From NCBI GenBank assembly GCA_003611745.1, contig RAYF01000043.1:1-57671 (forward strand): 57,671 nucleotides of DNA, in the 5' to 3' direction. The notes under the pieces were generated by a model. It did no database searches and was not told where the DNA came from. It saw nothing but the letters and a program-made list of their open reading frames with translations. Of this stretch, positions 56,418-57,671 are shown piece after piece. The DNA is from a bacterium D16-36. Its GTDB lineage: Bacteria; Bacillota; Clostridia; Lachnospirales; Lachnospiraceae. The stretch's first letter is position 1. Every line of letters starts with the position of its first letter. Both the position numbers and the translations under genes were made by a program.

Positions 56418-57348
56418 AGGCACTGTCCTGATTGAATGCGGAAAGATGCTCAAACGGGGAAAATATAAGATAAAAGTCCTCAATACCATAAACTTCGCAA
56501 AGTCCATGCACTACAATCCTTTCGCCTATCTTCGGAGCGAAAAGGACATTCTGAAACTTGTAAACACGATCATTGTCAACACCAAAGGGGAGGGGCAGCA
56601 ATCAGGGGAAGACTTCTGGGTGAAAGCCGAGAAGCTGTATTATACGGCGCTTATCGCCTACATCTGGTATGAGGCCCCGGAGGAAGAACAGAATTTCGCA
56701 ATGCTGATTGATATGATTGACGCAAGCGAGGCAAGGGAAGATGACGAGAATTTCAAGAACGCCGTTGACCTTCTGTTTGACGAACTGGAGGAAAAAGACC
56801 CAGATCATTTCGCTGTCCGCCAGTATAAGAAATATAAACTTGCGGCGGGCAAGACAGCTAAATCTATCCTGATTAGCTGCGGCGCAAGATTAGCGCCATT
56901 TGACATCAAGGAGCTGCGTGACCTTATGGAGTATGACGATCTGGAACTTGACACGCTTGGGGAACAGAAAACAGCATTGTTCGTCATTATTTCAGATACG
57001 GACGCCACCTTTAATTTCGTGGTGTCAATCATGTATTCACAGCTCTTTAATTTACTTTGTGACAAGGCAGATGATGTCTATAATGGCAGGCTCCCGGTTC
57101 ATGTGAGGATGCTGTTGGACGAGTTTGCGAATATCGGTCAGATTCCGCAGTTTGAGAAGCTGATCGCCACAATCCGGAGCCGTGAAATATCGGCTTCCAT
57201 TATTTTGCAGTCCAAATCTCAGCTAAAGGCAATTTATAAGGACAACGCTGACACGATTGAGGGGAATTGTGACACCACTTTGTTCCTCGGAGGGAAGGAA
57301 AAGACCACTCTGAAAGAGCTGGAAGATGTTTTAGGAAAGGAAACCATC
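56418..57348 (+). pseudogene. virD4: 3' part of ICE-B virD4, between IME-C and a group II intron
   Basis: The fragment resumes with the K-G-T-V codons and encodes 310 residues of the VirD4 motor: the helical lid (MHYNPFAYLRSEKDILKLV, then SGEDFWVKAEKLYYTALIAYIWYEAPEEEQNF), Walker B MLLDEFANIGQIPQFEKL and SIILQSKSQLKAIY with an LFLGGKEKTTLKELEDVLG end. Alignment by eye to the ICE-A copy predicts roughly 150 more residues after GKETI. They are missing because a group II intron starts in phase 0 at 57349. With the upstream part, 507 codons precede the intron. Confidence 0.95.
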
Positions 57349-57671
57349 GTGCGCCCGTTAGGGTGTATGCCATAAACCGCCTTTAGCAAGCGGTAGACAA
57401 AGATATCAAAGAAAGGAAGGTGAAAATTCACTGTCTATCATTCCACGACTTATCCGTGAGGGGAAACCCTCTGGGGAGTGTAGCATGTCGTTGTTATAGT
57501 ATTCTTCACTATAACTGGCATGGAATGGCGCAATCTTCTAACCGTCATTTTATGCGGGGATGAAAATCCGTGTATGAGGATGAAAGCTAAACTACTTGAT
57601 TGGTAGCCGGAGCCTGGGAGTATCTGGCCTACGTGCGAAAGAAGATGGAACGCATGGTGCTTTGGCGGCTG
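57349..57671 (+). mobile_element. Group II intron, 5' part (ML/IIA type), continues past window
   Basis: virD4 coding sequence ends at ATC and GTGCGCCC...TAGGGTGT follows, the 5' start seen in Ll.LtrB-like introns (GUGYG consensus). The following 300 bases are non-coding with paired segments (e.g. GTGAGGGGAAACCCTC near 57457 and GTTATAG/CTATAAC near 57494-57517). A GATGGA at 57644-57649 could be EBS1, pairing with the exon end ACCATC at five of six positions. The reverse transcriptase gene would lie past the window end. Confidence 0.8.

Larger units (their letters stand above)
39397..57671. mobile_element. ICE-B: second conjugative element, broken by IME-C and a group II intron
   Basis: The order DUF6075, DUF3970-like, ParA, ParB, RepA_N, XRE, hypothetical genes, PcfB, VirD4 is that of a Tn1549-like ICE, and duplicates functions present in ICE-A (PcfB, VirD4, DUF6075). 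Its conjugation genes continue past the window. Both boundaries with ICE-A are unseen on the left; ICE-A may be nested in ICE-B, or the two may be side by side. VirD4 is split twice, so ICE-B is unlikely to transfer by itself in this form unless IME-C excises and the intron splices. Confidence 0.75.

Noticed and set aside
1-57671. tRNA or rRNA genes as integration targets
   Set aside because: No cloverleaf or rRNA-like segment was recognised by eye; serine recombinase elements usually insert in genes or short sites instead.

Overview
The window is a stack of conjugative and mobilizable elements from a gut-type Clostridia host (Lachnospiraceae/Ruminococcaceae-like). This rests on the gene families present (Maff2, PcfB, CD1108-type CHAP lysozyme, PrgI, TnpV/TnpW, cysteine-rich KTR and VLP proteins, RepA_N initiators), strong AGGAGG ribosome sites and moderate GC transfer genes broken by AT-rich cargo. 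No rRNA, tRNA, CRISPR array or chromosomal housekeeping gene was seen. Names ICE-A, ICE-B and IME-C are mine.

ICE-A (1 to about 39400, left end outside the window). It opens inside a large Cna-B repeat adhesin with a TPKTG anchor. Small operon genes follow, then a 2861-residue polyvalent protein (ArdC-like N terminus, N6-adenine methylase, SNF2 helicase). A TnpV-type gene lies in another frame inside that gene. An AT-rich two-gene cargo (14.7-16.1 kb) separates this block from the transfer region: TOPRIM protein, DUF3789, MobC, relaxase, PcfB, ArdC-like protein, VirD4, Maff2, VirB6-like, PrgI, VirB4, class B sortase and a lysozyme/CHAP hydrolase. A second AT-rich cargo (30.8-35.6 kb) carries an XRE regulator, a two-component system, a FtsX/MacB-type ABC exporter and a KTR protein. 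The right end holds a sigma-like regulator, a structured non-coding tract, a MazF-like toxin and the large serine recombinase, whose stop codon lies at or very near the element end.

ICE-B (about 39400 to the window end) has DUF6075, ParA, ParB, a RepA_N initiator with 23-bp iterons inside its gene, an XRE regulator with a divergent promoter, a 19-bp perfect palindrome that could be oriT, PcfB and VirD4. Its virD4 is broken twice. IME-C (about 46273-56417) sits in the DPKG motif codons, and a group II intron begins at 57349.

IME-C (about 10.1 kb) is mobilizable but lacks a mating channel. It carries a serine recombinase with an unusual C-terminal tail, an XRE-plus-unknown cargo pair, a KTR gene, sigma-like and winged-helix regulators, MobC, an HUH relaxase, a Cys-rich VLP protein, an iteron-bearing RepA, a DnaC-like loader and TnpW. 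Joining the flanks across a shared AA dinucleotide restores the virD4 frame. The element therefore parasitises a conserved conjugation gene and probably needs a coupling protein and channel from a co-resident ICE such as ICE-A.

All functions are read from sequence motifs and family knowledge. No database search was run.
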